The notes beneath the pieces are model-generated. The model saw only the letters and a program-made list of their open reading frames with translations. It was not told the DNA's origin and made no database searches. Source: Alkalibacterium gilvum (GTDB lineage Bacteria; Bacillota; Bacilli; Lactobacillales; Carnobacteriaceae_A). From it: a stretch of DNA of 36,340 bases. Made by a program: the position numbers and the translations under genes. Shown here one piece after another: positions 27,080 to 36,296 of the stretch. Every line of letters starts with the position of its first letter. Position 1 is the stretch's first letter. The stretch lies in the NCBI RefSeq assembly GCF_900109085.1, contig NZ_FNYW01000019.1:1-36340 (forward strand), written 5' to 3'.

Positions 27080-27544
27080 TTACTCTTTTTTCCTTTTTTT
27101 CTCGAGTTCCTTCATTTCTTGCATGAAGACTTCTATGTCTTTAAATTGACGATAGACACTTGCAAAGCGAATATAAGCAACGTCATCCAAGTCAACAAGC
27201 TCCTCCATAACAAATTCACCAATTTTATTTGATGGAATTTCACTTAAACTTGAATCTCGGATTTTTCTCTCAACCTTATTCACAACATTTTCCTGCTCTT
27301 CAGCTGTTACAGGTCGTTTTTCGCATGCTCTGCGTATTCCTCTAAGAAGCTTTTCTCTATCAAACTCTTCACGATTTCCATTTTTCTTGACAACTAAAAT
27401 AGCACTTTGTTCAATTCTTTCAAATGTAGTAAAGCGGTAAGAACAGCTCTCACATTCGCGTCTTCTTCTAATAGCCCGGCCATCCTCAGCAGGACGACTA
27501 TCTACCACTCTGCTTCCATTGTGCTGACACCTTGGACAATTCAT
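27080..27544 (-). CDS. nrdR: Transcriptional repressor NrdR
   Basis: NrdR represses ribonucleotide reductase genes according to the ATP/dATP balance. The 154 residues have the zinc ribbon [18 protein letters not shown] with a second Cys pair in [13 protein letters not shown], and an ATP-cone domain ([29 protein letters not shown]). It lies between coaE and dnaB as in many Bacillota. Confidence 0.97.
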   Translation of the reverse strand: MNCPRCQHNGSRVVDSRPAEDGRAIRRRRECESCSYRFTTFERIEQSAILVVKKNGNREEFDREKLLRGIRRACEKRPVTAEEQENVVNKVERKIRDSSLSEIPSNKIGEFVMEELVDLDDVAYIRFASVYRQFKDIEVFMQEMKELEKKRKKE

Positions 27545-27594
27545 GTATTTCAGCCCTTTATTTTGGATTGTTTAGTACTAATTATATCACATGT

Positions 27595-28197
27595 CTAAAG
27601 CTGTGACGACAGGCTATTTTTATTGAGCCAAGTATCTATTTGTTTTCTTGTTTGATCTAAAGTACCATTGTTATCAATCACAATATCTGCTCTTTCTTTT
27701 TTTTCAATCAATGGCATTTGAGTTTTTATACGCTGTATTGCTGCTGTTTCAGAAAGGGCATCTCTTTTTTTCAATCGCTTTAACTGTGTCCCTTCATCAA
27801 CATAAACAACCATAACCTTATCAACACTATTATGATAGCCTGCTTCATACAACAATGGAATATCAAGAACAATCATAGGTGCTTTGTGATCACACAATTC
27901 ATCTTTTTGTCTCATAATTTCATTAAATATTTCTTTTTGTACAAGCTTGTTTAAGACATTAAGCTTTTCGCTTTCACTAAAAACAATGTCTCCTAGTTTT
28001 TTTCTATTTATTACGTTGTTAACATCGAGAATCTCGCTACCAAAATAATCAATGACTTTTAAGTAGGCAGGCTCCTCTGGCTCCATAACTTTACGAGCTA
28101 TAATATCTGCATCTATCACAGGAAACCCTCGTTCCCTCAAATAGTGACTAACAGTCGATTTGCCGCTAGAAATCCCACCAGTAAGTCCTAAAATCAT
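27595..28197 (-). CDS. coaE: Dephospho-CoA kinase
   Basis: CoaE carries out the last step of coenzyme A synthesis. The protein starts MILGLTGGISSGKSTV (P-loop), then VIDADIIARKV and the lid segment LKKRDALSETAAIQRI. The open frame extends to 28254 inside mutM, but the ATG at 28197 begins the P-loop strand as usual. AAGGAGGG (28211-28218) lies 13 bases upstream, slightly far. It is 200 residues and starts 22 bases after the mutM stop. Confidence 0.95.
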   Translation of the reverse strand: MILGLTGGISSGKSTVSHYLRERGFPVIDADIIARKVMEPEEPAYLKVIDYFGSEILDVNNVINRKKLGDIVFSESEKLNVLNKLVQKEIFNEIMRQKDELCDHKAPMIVLDIPLLYEAGYHNSVDKVMVVYVDEGTQLKRLKKRDALSETAAIQRIKTQMPLIEKKERADIVIDNNGTLDQTRKQIDTWLNKNSLSSQL

Positions 28198-28219
28198 TAC
28201 AATAATTATTCCCTCCTTG

Positions 28220-29041
28220 TCACTTTTGACAATATGGACAATAGTGTGTTCCACGCTGTGCCACTTTTATTTTTTTGATTGTATGTTGGCAACGAGAACA
28301 TTTCTCATCCTTCTTTCCATATACAGAAAGATATGTCTGATATCCACCTTCTGTCCCAAAGGCATTAGAATACGTGCGTATGGTGGTTCCACCTTTATCT
28401 ACAGCTTTGTTTATGATAGTGATAATGGAATTCCTTAAATCTTTGATTTCATCCAACTGAAGGCTTTTTCCTTTTCTTTCAGGATGAATACAGGCATCAT
28501 AAAGAATCTCATCAGCATAAATGTTTCCTACACCAGCCACTATTGTTTGATCAAGTAAACAGGCCTTAATAGGTCGCTCAGTTTTCTTTAATGCATTTAC
28601 TAAATGCTTTATTTTCAATTCTTCATTCGTTGGTTCTGGTCCAAGTTTAAGCATCGATGGATGCTGAGTCCATTTTTCTTTAGCTATCAAGCTCATCTTT
28701 CCAAATTTCCTCACATCTAAATATCTTAATTCTTCACCACTATCTAACTCAAAAACAACATGTGTATGCTTCGTTCGTGGCACATCTGTATTTTCCAACC
28801 GATACTTGCCTTCCATCCTTAGATGACTTATCAAAACATCATCAGTTAAAAAAAACAATAGAAATTTTCCTCTACGTTTCACAGCCTCAATTACTTGCCC
28901 CGCTATTCTCTCTTTAAATTCAGAGATTGAAGGATCTTTTATAATGTTTATCCATAAAACATCTACGTTAGTAATAGCCTTGCCGGAAATCAGCTTATTT
29001 AGGCCGTTTTTTACACTTTCCACCTCTGGTAACTCAGGCAT
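28220..29041 (-). CDS. mutM: Formamidopyrimidine-DNA glycosylase
   Basis: MutM (Fpg) removes 8-oxoguanine from DNA and nicks the strand. After Met removal the catalytic N-terminal Pro of PELPEVE is exposed. The protein also has the Lys of the GKFLLF segment, the helix-two-turn-helix with VAGVGNIYADEILY, and the C-terminal zinc finger (CSRCQHTIKKIKVAQRGTHYCPYC). It is 273 residues and follows polA by 66 bases. Confidence 0.97.
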   Translation of the reverse strand: MPELPEVESVKNGLNKLISGKAITNVDVLWINIIKDPSISEFKERIAGQVIEAVKRRGKFLLFFLTDDVLISHLRMEGKYRLENTDVPRTKHTHVVFELDSGEELRYLDVRKFGKMSLIAKEKWTQHPSMLKLGPEPTNEELKIKHLVNALKKTERPIKACLLDQTIVAGVGNIYADEILYDACIHPERKGKSLQLDEIKDLRNSIITIINKAVDKGGTTIRTYSNAFGTEGGYQTYLSVYGKKDEKCSRCQHTIKKIKVAQRGTHYCPYCQK

Positions 29042-29074
29042 TTTTTCATCTCTTCCTATAACTTTTTAGAGTAA

Positions 29075-29099
29075 AGAAAGCGAGAGAAATCCTCGCCTC
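29075..29099 (-). terminator. Weak hairpin between polA and mutM
   Basis: On the minus strand AGGCGAG pairs with CTCGCTT across a 7-base loop and is followed by TCTTTACTC. Partial termination after polA is possible. The stem is short, so confidence is low. Confidence 0.35.
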
Positions 29100-29107
29100 C
29101 TACGCTA

Positions 29108-31771
29108 TTATTTTGCGTTATACCAGCTATTTCCATAACTGCTATCAACTTTAAGTGGAACTGAAAGTTTTACAGTGTTTTCCATCACTTCTTCAACAAG
29201 TTTTTCAAGTTGTTCAATCTCATGCTCAGGCACTTCAAATATCACTTCATCGTGTACTTGTAAAAGCATTGTTGCTTGCATATTATTCTCTTTTATTCGT
29301 TTATTCATTTCGATCATTGCCATTTTGAGTATGTCAGCAGCACTCCCCTGAATGGGCGTGTTCATAGCTGTTCGCTCGGCGAAAGATCTTAGATTAAAGT
29401 TTTTTGAATTAATCTCTGGCAGATAACGTCTGCGATGGAATAAGGTTTCAACGTATCCTTTATCCTTAGCTTCTCGAATGATATCATCTATGAATTTTTT
29501 TACACCTGGGAATCGTTCAAAGTAGGTGTCAATATATTCCTTTGCTTCTTTTCTTGTGATATTTAGATTTTGTGACAATCCATAGTCACTAATACCATAG
29601 ACGATACCAAAATTGACTGCCTTAGCATCACGACGCATATTAGGAGTTATTTTTGATGCGTCATCGACATCAAACACTCTCATTGCAGTCGTATTATGGA
29701 TATCTTCATCATCATTAAAGGCTTTGATGAAGTGTTCATCTTCTGATATATGTGCCAGAATTCGCAGCTCTATCTGAGAATAATCTGAAGCATAAATTTT
29801 CCATCCCTTTTCTCTTGGCACAAATGCTTGGCGTATTTTTCTGCCTTCTTCTAATCTAATTGGTATATTCTGAAGGTTAGGATCCACTGAACTTAATCTA
29901 CCTGTTCGAGCGACTGTTTGCAGATAGCGAGTATGTATTTTACTCGTTTCTGGGTCGATTACTTTGAGTAACCCCTCTATATAAGTTGATTGAATTTTTG
30001 ATATTTGTCGGTACTCTAATATATATTCAACAATCGGGGCCTGATCTCTCAGCTTTTCAAGAACGTCTTGAGCTGTAGAGTAACCTGTTTTAGTTTTTTT
30101 AATGACCGGATACCCCATTTTTTCAAAAAGGATCACACTCAACTGTTTAGGTGAATTAATATTAAATTCTTCACCGGCTTCTTTAAATATTTGCTTCTCG
30201 ACTCTATCAAGTGTTTCTTGGAATTCACTTTTCATTGTTTCAAGTCTCTCGGCATCCACGGTAATTCCTTGAATTTCCATTTCAGAAAGAACCATAGCTA
30301 GGGGTAGTTCCATTTTTTTTAATAAATCTTCTTGTTCATTTTCTTTAAGTTCATTGTCGAGTTTTTCTGAAAGCACGCTTATCGCTAAAACTTTTCGGGC
30401 AATATGGTCATGCATTAAGGCTTCATCTTCTGGCTTGCTTATTTTTTTACCTTTTCCATATACCATTTCGTCTGGTGAAATATTTTGATAATCATGTTTT
30501 AACGCCACATCGGCAAGATCTCCGCTGCTACTATCTTCAGCAGTAAGCAAATAAGATGCCAGCATAATATCAAAAGTAATTCCTTTTATTTTGATATTGT
30601 TTCTATTTAAAGCGACATAGGTTTGTTTCGCATCATAGACGACCTTATGTACCGATTCGTCTTCAATCCACTCTTTAAAGGCGTCTGATTGGAATGCCGT
30701 TTTAGGATCTGTTACATAGAGGTTCTCTTCATTTCCCCAAGCAATACTAATGATTTCTGAATGATGATAGTTTTCATCTAGCATCTCTGTATAAAGTGCC
30801 ATTCCTTCTTTAAACATCGATGCATCAATATTTTTTACCAGGGTAAAATCAATCTCTACAACTTCTTCGGCTAATTCTTCCATATATTCACTTGTGTCCA
30901 ACTTGCTTAAGTGAGAATTGAAATCCATCTCTTTATAAAATGAAATAAGAGCCTCCATGTCCTGTCCATTGTAGCCCAACTCATCGAGCATTATTTTAAT
31001 AGGGGCTTCTCGATCTATGGTGGCAAGCTTCTTACTCAAAAAAGCTGTTTCTTTCTCGTCTATCAAGTATTCTTTACGCTTTGATTTTTTCATTTCATCA
31101 ATATGCTCATATAAGTTTTCTATCGAACCATATTTATGAAGGAGTTTCAGAGCGGTTTTTTCTCCTATTTTAGTTACACCAGGTATATTATCTGAAGCAT
31201 CGCCAGCCAAACCTTTCATATCAACAATCTGATTTGGCGTTAACCCCATCTCTTCCTGAATAGAAGCTTTTGTATATTCCTTGAGGTCTTTAACCCCTTT
31301 TTTTGTAATATCAATTCGTACATAGTCAGATGCTAATTGTGTCAAGTCTCTATCACCTGTTAAAATAACAACCTCAAACCCTCTCTCCTCAGCTTCTTTA
31401 GATAAAGTTCCAATTATATCATCTGCCTCAAAGTTAGGTAGTTCATAACTTTTGAGTCCAAACCCTTTCAACAAATCTTTCATGTAAGGAATTTGTTCTG
31501 CAAATTCAGAGGGCATTTTCGATCGCCCACCTTTGTATTCTTTAAAATACTCATGTCTAAATGTTGTTTTCCCAGCATCAAATGCAACAAGCGCATGCGT
31601 TGGTTTTTCTTTTTCCACAATAACTTCCAACATATTATGAAATCCGTATAATGCATTTGTGTGTAAGCCATTTTTGTTTTTCATTCGTTCAAGTTGACTA
31701 TGCAGTCCATAAAAAGCACGAAAGGCTACACTGTGACCATCAATCAAAAGCAATTTTTTATTATCGGTCAA
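29108..31771 (-). CDS. polA: DNA polymerase I
   Basis: PolA fills gaps and removes RNA primers. The 887 residues comprise a 5'-3' exonuclease domain (LLLIDGHSVAFRAFYG; GLAGDASDNIPGV), a 3'-5' exonuclease-like domain, and the polymerase domain with YASDYSQIELRILAH (motif A), RRDAKAVNFGIVYGIS (motif B) and LQVHDEVIFEV (motif C). In the exonuclease-like domain the first acidic residue of the usual DxE is replaced (ALYTEM), so proofreading is probably lost, as in other Bacillota PolA. The start is TTG with GGAG upstream. Confidence 0.97.
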   Translation of the reverse strand: MTDNKKLLLIDGHSVAFRAFYGLHSQLERMKNKNGLHTNALYGFHNMLEVIVEKEKPTHALVAFDAGKTTFRHEYFKEYKGGRSKMPSEFAEQIPYMKDLLKGFGLKSYELPNFEADDIIGTLSKEAEERGFEVVILTGDRDLTQLASDYVRIDITKKGVKDLKEYTKASIQEEMGLTPNQIVDMKGLAGDASDNIPGVTKIGEKTALKLLHKYGSIENLYEHIDEMKKSKRKEYLIDEKETAFLSKKLATIDREAPIKIMLDELGYNGQDMEALISFYKEMDFNSHLSKLDTSEYMEELAEEVVEIDFTLVKNIDASMFKEGMALYTEMLDENYHHSEIISIAWGNEENLYVTDPKTAFQSDAFKEWIEDESVHKVVYDAKQTYVALNRNNIKIKGITFDIMLASYLLTAEDSSSGDLADVALKHDYQNISPDEMVYGKGKKISKPEDEALMHDHIARKVLAISVLSEKLDNELKENEQEDLLKKMELPLAMVLSEMEIQGITVDAERLETMKSEFQETLDRVEKQIFKEAGEEFNINSPKQLSVILFEKMGYPVIKKTKTGYSTAQDVLEKLRDQAPIVEYILEYRQISKIQSTYIEGLLKVIDPETSKIHTRYLQTVARTGRLSSVDPNLQNIPIRLEEGRKIRQAFVPREKGWKIYASDYSQIELRILAHISEDEHFIKAFNDDEDIHNTTAMRVFDVDDASKITPNMRRDAKAVNFGIVYGISDYGLSQNLNITRKEAKEYIDTYFERFPGVKKFIDDIIREAKDKGYVETLFHRRRYLPEINSKNFNLRSFAERTAMNTPIQGSAADILKMAMIEMNKRIKENNMQATMLLQVHDEVIFEVPEHEIEQLEKLVEEVMENTVKLSVPLKVDSSYGNSWYNAK

Positions 31772-31824
31772 TATACTCCACTCCCAGTTGTTATTCCTAA
31801 GTCTATAGTACCAAAATTAAAGGG

Positions 31825-31915
31825 ATAGAAAAAGAGAACGTACCTTGTTGTCAGGATAACATCTGAAACAATCTCTACTCTTCAGATATCATCGACCTCT
31901 TAGTACCTTCTCTAT
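31825..31915 (-). ncRNA. Structured RNA element between murC and polA (possibly murC terminator)
   Basis: On the minus strand an outer helix (arms 31902-31913 and 31833-31844, 10 of 12 paired) encloses a second hairpin (ATCTGAA / TTCAGAT, 31881-31887 and 31861-31867). TTTTTCT follows the outer helix. It could be an elaborate terminator of murC or a small RNA. I do not recognise it as a known family. Confidence 0.45.
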
Positions 31916-31921
31916 AAGCTT

Positions 31922-33250
31922 TTAATTAATCGCTTCTGATTGACTCAGGATGCGTTCAAAAGCATGTTCAAATTTTTCGACATCTCCGGCGCCCATAAAA
32001 ATAACAACCTCGTTCTTATGTTTTAAAAGAGGAGACATGTCTTCTATACTAATCAATTCTTTTCCTTTTTCAGTCTTTTCCAATAAATCTTGTATTGTTA
32101 CTGCACCATCTTGTTCTCTTGCTGATGTAAATATATCACATAAATAAACGGCGTCAGCTAAGTCTAATGCTTCTCCAAATTCATCCATCAATGCAATAGT
32201 TCGACTAAATGTATGCGGCTGAAAAACAGCTACAATTTCTTTATCAGGATATTTTTGATGGGCAGCATCAAGTGTTGCTTTAATTTCTGCAGGATGATGT
32301 GCATAATCATCTATGATGACTGTATTCATAACTTTTTTTTCTGTAAAGCGTCGTTTGACTCCTTTGAATGAGAGCAGACGTTCTTTCACTTTTTCTCTAT
32401 CGAGTCCCTCATAGTGAGCAAAGGCAATGTTAGATAGAGCATTCTGTATATTATGTTTACCGAAAGAAGGTATGGTAAATCGGCTATAAAAATCCCCTCT
32501 TACATAGACGTCAAATGATGAGCCGTGTGTAGAGCGCTCAATGGTTTTTGCTCGAAAATCATTGTATTCATCAAAACCATAGTAAACGATTGGTACGTTA
32601 GCATGAAGTTTTTGTAACCTTTCATCGTCACCACAGGCAAAAATAGCTTTTTTAATTTGCTGAGAAAATTCTAAAAAGGCATCCTCTACATCTTCAATAC
32701 TTTCAAAGTAGTCTGGATGATCAAAATCAATATTAGTAATAATAGCATAGTCAGTTTCGTATGCTAGAAAATGTCTTCTGTATTCACATGCTTCTAACAC
32801 AAAATACTCAGCCTCTCTCTCACCACTACCAGTACCATCACCAATTAAATAGCTGGTCTCTTTGATTCCACTTAAAACATGAGCTAGTAGTCCTGTTGTA
32901 CTTGTTTTTCCATGAGATCCTGTTATCGCAATACTCTTATAATTATTACTAAACTCACCTAAAAAGTCGTGGTACCGTTTGATAGGGAGCCCTAATTCTT
33001 TTGCCCTAGCAATTTCTTCATGTGAGTCTGGAAAAGCATTCCCGGCGATAATTGTCATGCCTTCTTTAATATTATCTTTATCAAAAAGATACATTGGGAT
33101 TTCGGCTTCTTCTAAGTTTTTCTGAGTGAAAAAATACTTTTTAATATCAGATCCTTGTACAGTGTAGCCTTTATCATGAAGAATCAATGCTAAAGCGCTC
33201 ATGCCTGATCCTTTTATCCCAACAAAATGGTATAGTGTATCTCGATTCAT
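31922..33250 (-). CDS. murC: UDP-N-acetylmuramate--L-alanine ligase
   Basis: MurC adds L-alanine to UDP-MurNAc, the first peptide step of peptidoglycan synthesis. The 442 residues have the UDP-binding [25 protein letters not shown], the ATP site [23 protein letters not shown] in the central domain, and [11 protein letters not shown] in the C-terminal domain. It lies downstream of pepA-ytpR-sftA-like, as murC does with ytpR and sftA in Bacillus and Listeria. Confidence 0.97.
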   Translation of the reverse strand: MNRDTLYHFVGIKGSGMSALALILHDKGYTVQGSDIKKYFFTQKNLEEAEIPMYLFDKDNIKEGMTIIAGNAFPDSHEEIARAKELGLPIKRYHDFLGEFSNNYKSIAITGSHGKTSTTGLLAHVLSGIKETSYLIGDGTGSGEREAEYFVLEACEYRRHFLAYETDYAIITNIDFDHPDYFESIEDVEDAFLEFSQQIKKAIFACGDDERLQKLHANVPIVYYGFDEYNDFRAKTIERSTHGSSFDVYVRGDFYSRFTIPSFGKHNIQNALSNIAFAHYEGLDREKVKERLLSFKGVKRRFTEKKVMNTVIIDDYAHHPAEIKATLDAAHQKYPDKEIVAVFQPHTFSRTIALMDEFGEALDLADAVYLCDIFTSAREQDGAVTIQDLLEKTEKGKELISIEDMSPLLKHKNEVVIFMGAGDVEKFEHAFERILSQSEAIN

Positions 33251-33357
33251 TTAGTAGTCCTCCAATTATTTCTAGCAAGCTTAAATCACGTCGTTATATA
33301 CTATATGATAAATGATTATAAAAAGCTAGTCTACTCAAACACCTGATGAACTGAGGT

Positions 33358-33915
33358 TTACATTTTCTTATTATTTTCAAATAAGCCAGGTACACCACGC
33401 CGCTCTTTATTATTTCCGCTTTTTTCTTCTTCGATAATATCTGCTAGCGATCGGTTGAGCCCGTATACTTTTTTTGCTTTTTTATTTTTTTTGATGGGTG
33501 TTCCCTCTTCATTCACAGCTTTATCTTGTTTTTTTGTCTTATTTATCCTTACACTACTTTTTTCTTCTGTTAGACACTCTTTAAACAATATGAGGTTGTC
33601 GGAATCTTTTTTCATTTCTTCTTTTAATTGAGTATAGTCAACGTCTGGATTCTTAAATTTATTTGGTTTGTGATAACCATATATAGGTGAAGGAACTTTG
33701 CTTACTTCAAAAGGAGGTGAAATATACCCTTTACTTCTATTTTTATCTTTATCACTTAGATACTCTTTGAATCCTTTTTCCACACTTTCCCGTCTTTTTA
33801 TATCTTTGGGAAGCGAATACGTATTATCAAAAGAGACGTGTTCTTTCTTTTTAATGCTTCGTGTTTTTTCGCTATTTCTTCTTGTCTCAAAAAAATCTAT
33901 ATATTTAGAAGACAT
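33358..33915 (-). CDS. Short SftA-like protein lacking the motor domain
   Basis: This 185-residue protein is basic, low in hydrophobic residues and probably disordered; it has no transmembrane segment. It contains PPFEVSKVPSPIYGYHKP (68-85), which resembles the PFxPxxVPSPIYGF element in the N-terminal linker of SftA/FtsK-type DNA translocases. It occupies the sftA position between ytpR and murC. No Walker A motif or FtsK domain is present in this gene or in the 107 bases downstream. It has a perfect RBS (AAGGAGGG), so it is probably expressed. It may be a remnant of sftA or a linker-only protein. Recognition is from memory, hence moderate confidence. Confidence 0.6.
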   Translation of the reverse strand: MSSKYIDFFETRRNSEKTRSIKKKEHVSFDNTYSLPKDIKRRESVEKGFKEYLSDKDKNRSKGYISPPFEVSKVPSPIYGYHKPNKFKNPDVDYTQLKEEMKKDSDNLILFKECLTEEKSSVRINKTKKQDKAVNEEGTPIKKNKKAKKVYGLNRSLADIIEEEKSGNNKERRGVPGLFENNKKM

Positions 33916-33949
33916 CGTTTCCCTCCTTAAATCTAAATAAATAAATTAT

Positions 33950-34555
33950 TTAAATTTGAAACTCTGCACCTGTTTCATAACTTTCATCCAGAATCATGAT
34001 TCCTTTAGCTGCTTGAGGAAGGCCAAGTTCTTTTTTAGAACAAATCATTCCTGCACTCGCTACACCTTTTAACTCTCCAGGCCAAATAATCATTCCATCC
34101 GGCATTACAGCTCCGACTTTGGCAACAACAACTTTCTCATTTGCTTTAATATTATCTGCTCCACAAACGATCTGCAGGACCTTCCCCTTATCTATTTCTG
34201 TCTGAGTCACATTCAAATGATCTGATCCTTCTACTGGTTCGCATGATTTCACGAATCCCACAACAAAACTTGGGCCATCATTTGGTTCGATTTCTTTTGT
34301 AAAATGGGCCTTTTTAATTGTATCATTCAGATAAACAATATCTTCTCCTGATAAAACAACAGATCCATTTTCCAGGTTGTTTATAACCTTTGAAGCGTTG
34401 AATAAATTGTAGCCAACGACTCGGTTGGTTTCTTTGTTTTTTATCTCTACCAAGTCATCAACTTTTTTAAATTCCTGAACATCACTATTACTTTTCTCAA
34501 AGAGTATCATCAGGGTATCATTCAAACCGTTATTATTATACGTACTTACAAACAT
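33950..34555 (-). CDS. ytpR: YtpR family tRNA-binding domain protein
   Basis: This 201-residue protein has a DUF4479-type N-terminal domain (1-85) and a C-terminal tRNA-binding OB fold (VVGFVKSCEPVEGSDHLNVTQ, then LQIVCGADNI, VGAVMPDGMII and MICSKKELGL), like that of the PheRS beta subunit. Its function is unknown in any species I can name. It lies 30 bases after pepA and 34 bases before the sftA-like gene, in one operon. Confidence 0.92.
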   Translation of the reverse strand: MFVSTYNNNGLNDTLMILFEKSNSDVQEFKKVDDLVEIKNKETNRVVGYNLFNASKVINNLENGSVVLSGEDIVYLNDTIKKAHFTKEIEPNDGPSFVVGFVKSCEPVEGSDHLNVTQTEIDKGKVLQIVCGADNIKANEKVVVAKVGAVMPDGMIIWPGELKGVASAGMICSKKELGLPQAAKGIMILDESYETGAEFQI

Positions 34556-34585
34556 TTTATTTCTCCTCGACTTTTATATTTTAAA

Positions 34586-35671
34586 TTATTTGATTTTCAA
34601 CGTTTCCAGAGTGCTTCGGTCAAAAGCTTTTACGGTCTGATAGACCATTTCTCTTGCCGCTTCGTAGTCATCGATTCTAAATAATGACTGGTGAGTATGG
34701 ATATAACGCGCCGGTACACCAATGACCGCACTTGGGATACCTTTATTCAGCTGATGTGCCGCAACGGCATCCGTCCCACCTTTTGAGAAGAAATACTGGT
34801 AAGGGATGTTATTTGTTTCAGCTGTATCAAGTAAAAACTCTTTCATTTCTTTAGATAATATCATTCCAGGGTCTTGAATCCTTAGCAAGAATCCTTCACC
34901 TAAACGCCCAAAACTTTCTTTATTTCCATTTAAGTCATTCGCCGGTGAGCAGTCCACTGCTAAAAAAGCATCCGGGTCAAATTTTCTTACAGCTCCCTTA
35001 GTACCACGTAAGCCCACTTCTTCCTGGACATTTGCTCCGGCAATTAGCGTGTTAGGTAAGGCTTCTTTTTCCAACATTTTAAGCAGTTCTAAAACTAATG
35101 TAACACCAAAACGATTATCCCAGGCTTTACCTATAAAGGATTTCCCATTAGCTGTTTCAATTGTTTCTACATCAGGTACAAGTGGATCTCCAGGTCTTAC
35201 CCCAAAGGCTTCCGCTTCGTCTTTGGATTCGAAACCTCCATCAAATAAAATGTCTTCAATAGATAGTTTTTTTGATTCTTTGTTTTTAAGTAAATGTGGC
35301 GGTACAGAGGAAGATACAACAGGATAATTCCCCATCTTCGTTTGCAAAGTGAACCGTTGAGATGAAACAACGTAGGGGTTCCAGCCACCTAAAGGTAAAA
35401 CCTTCATCAAGCCATTCTTTGTAATAGAGGAAACCATAAAGCCTACTTCGTCCATATGTGCGGCTACCATTAATTTTGGCGCTTCTTTGTTTTCTGAGTG
35501 TTTAACACCAAAAACTCCACCAAGACCATCATAATCTAATTCATCAACGAATGGTGACATTTCTTCTCGCATAAATGTTCTTATGTTATGTTCAAAACCA
35601 CTCGTTCCTTGTAATTGTGTTGTCTTTTTTATAAGTTCTTTTGTATTTAAATTGATTTTTGATTCTGTCAT
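34586..35671 (-). CDS. pepA: Glutamyl aminopeptidase, M42 family
   Basis: PepA is a cytoplasmic metallo-aminopeptidase that removes N-terminal Glu or Asp from peptides. The 361 residues hold the M42 metal ligands: His and Asp in VAAHMDEVGFM, Asp in AWDNRFG, the Glu pair in VQEEVGLRGTKGA, and Asp in AVDCSPAND. The C-terminal GGTDAVAAH and IPSAVIGVPARYIHTHQSL segments complete the site. It is the first gene of the pepA-ytpR-sftA-like-murC group. Confidence 0.95.
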   Translation of the reverse strand: MTESKINLNTKELIKKTTQLQGTSGFEHNIRTFMREEMSPFVDELDYDGLGGVFGVKHSENKEAPKLMVAAHMDEVGFMVSSITKNGLMKVLPLGGWNPYVVSSQRFTLQTKMGNYPVVSSSVPPHLLKNKESKKLSIEDILFDGGFESKDEAEAFGVRPGDPLVPDVETIETANGKSFIGKAWDNRFGVTLVLELLKMLEKEALPNTLIAGANVQEEVGLRGTKGAVRKFDPDAFLAVDCSPANDLNGNKESFGRLGEGFLLRIQDPGMILSKEMKEFLLDTAETNNIPYQYFFSKGGTDAVAAHQLNKGIPSAVIGVPARYIHTHQSLFRIDDYEAAREMVYQTVKAFDRSTLETLKIK

Positions 35672-35716
35672 TTCCCAATTCTCCTTATTAGATCTTTTTT
35701 AAATCTATTCTTAACT

Positions 35717-35745
35717 ATTATACACAAAATCACGCTAGATTTTAA
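35717..35745 (-). promoter_or_regulatory. pepA promoter
   Basis: On the minus strand TTAAAA (35740-35745) and a perfect TATAAT (35717-35722) are 17 bases apart, about 45 bases before the pepA start. It is back to back with the promoter of the small exported protein gene. Confidence 0.7.
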
Positions 35746-35765
35746 GCATTCGTATTCGTTTCCTA

Positions 35766-35794
35766 TTACACTATGCTTCTTTGTATGATAAAAT
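35766..35794 (+). promoter_or_regulatory. Promoter of the small PepSY-like protein gene
   Basis: TTACAC (35766-35771) and TAAAAT (35789-35794) are 17 bases apart. The start site would be near 35801, with AGGAGG and a GTG start following. Confidence 0.65.
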
Positions 35795-35828
35795 AGACTT
35801 AACTTACAAACAACTAGGAGGAATCATT

Positions 35829-36182
35829 GTGTTTCAAGTAAAAAAGAAGAAGTTTTCTGATTATTCATCAGAAGAATGGTTATTCGTTTATATCGTTTCT
35901 ATCTTATCTTTTCTTTTTGGCGTTTTCTCATATAGGCAATACAATAAAAATAAAACGCTAAAAGCCGATGATATCTTGAAAAAGGTAAAAAAAGAATTTC
36001 TTAAAGAAGATTCAATAGACGGCTCATGGATAGAACTTACTAAAGTCCCATGGGAGAAATTTGCTCATAAAACGGATGTCTACTATGGCGGCATCTCTCG
36101 CTATGAAGAAAACAGCTTGGTACAGTATGAATTTATCGCTGATGCATACACAGGTAGTATATTAGATATTTACCGTGTATAA
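35829..36182 (+). CDS. Small membrane-anchored PepSY-like protein
   Basis: The start is the GTG at 35829, seven bases after AGGAGG; the longer frame from 35781 has no RBS and overlaps the promoter. The 117-residue product has a basic N-terminus, one hydrophobic segment (about 16-33, WLFVYIVSILSFLFGVFS) and a short outer domain (about 45-117). The outer domain, with ADDILKKVKKEFL and the end YEFIADAYTGSILDIYRV, looks like a PepSY-type fold of the predicted small secreted protein family (COG5584). Such genes often lie beside pepA. A role in controlling peptidases at the surface is inference. Tandem terminators follow. Confidence 0.72.
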   Translation: MFQVKKKKFSDYSSEEWLFVYIVSILSFLFGVFSYRQYNKNKTLKADDILKKVKKEFLKEDSIDGSWIELTKVPWEKFAHKTDVYYGGISRYEENSLVQYEFIADAYTGSILDIYRV

Positions 36183-36198
36183 ACTATTTATTTAACCA

Positions 36199-36240
36199 TT
36201 AAAAGAGTCGCAACGTTTTAAAACGTTGCGACTCTTTTAA
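36199..36240 (+). terminator. Terminator of the PepSY-like gene
   Basis: A near-perfect palindrome of about 19 bp per arm, centred at TTTTAAAA, lies 17 bases after the stop. It is A-rich before and T-rich after, so it can work both ways. Confidence 0.88.
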
Positions 36241-36256
36241 TTATTGGTTGTACAAT

Positions 36257-36296
36257 AAAGGACGTTGGTGAGAATATCTCACTAACGTCCTTTTCG
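36257..36296. terminator. Second terminator near the window end
   Basis: A 17-bp stem (with one G-T pair) and a 3-base loop is followed by TTTTCGTTTT on the plus strand. It may back up the first terminator or end a convergent gene beyond the window. Nothing else is recognised in 36297-36340. Confidence 0.78.

Noticed and set aside
28220-28254. Overlap of coaE with mutM suggested by the longest frame
   Set aside because: The usual CoaE start MILGLTGG is at 28197 with an RBS upstream, so the genes do not overlap.
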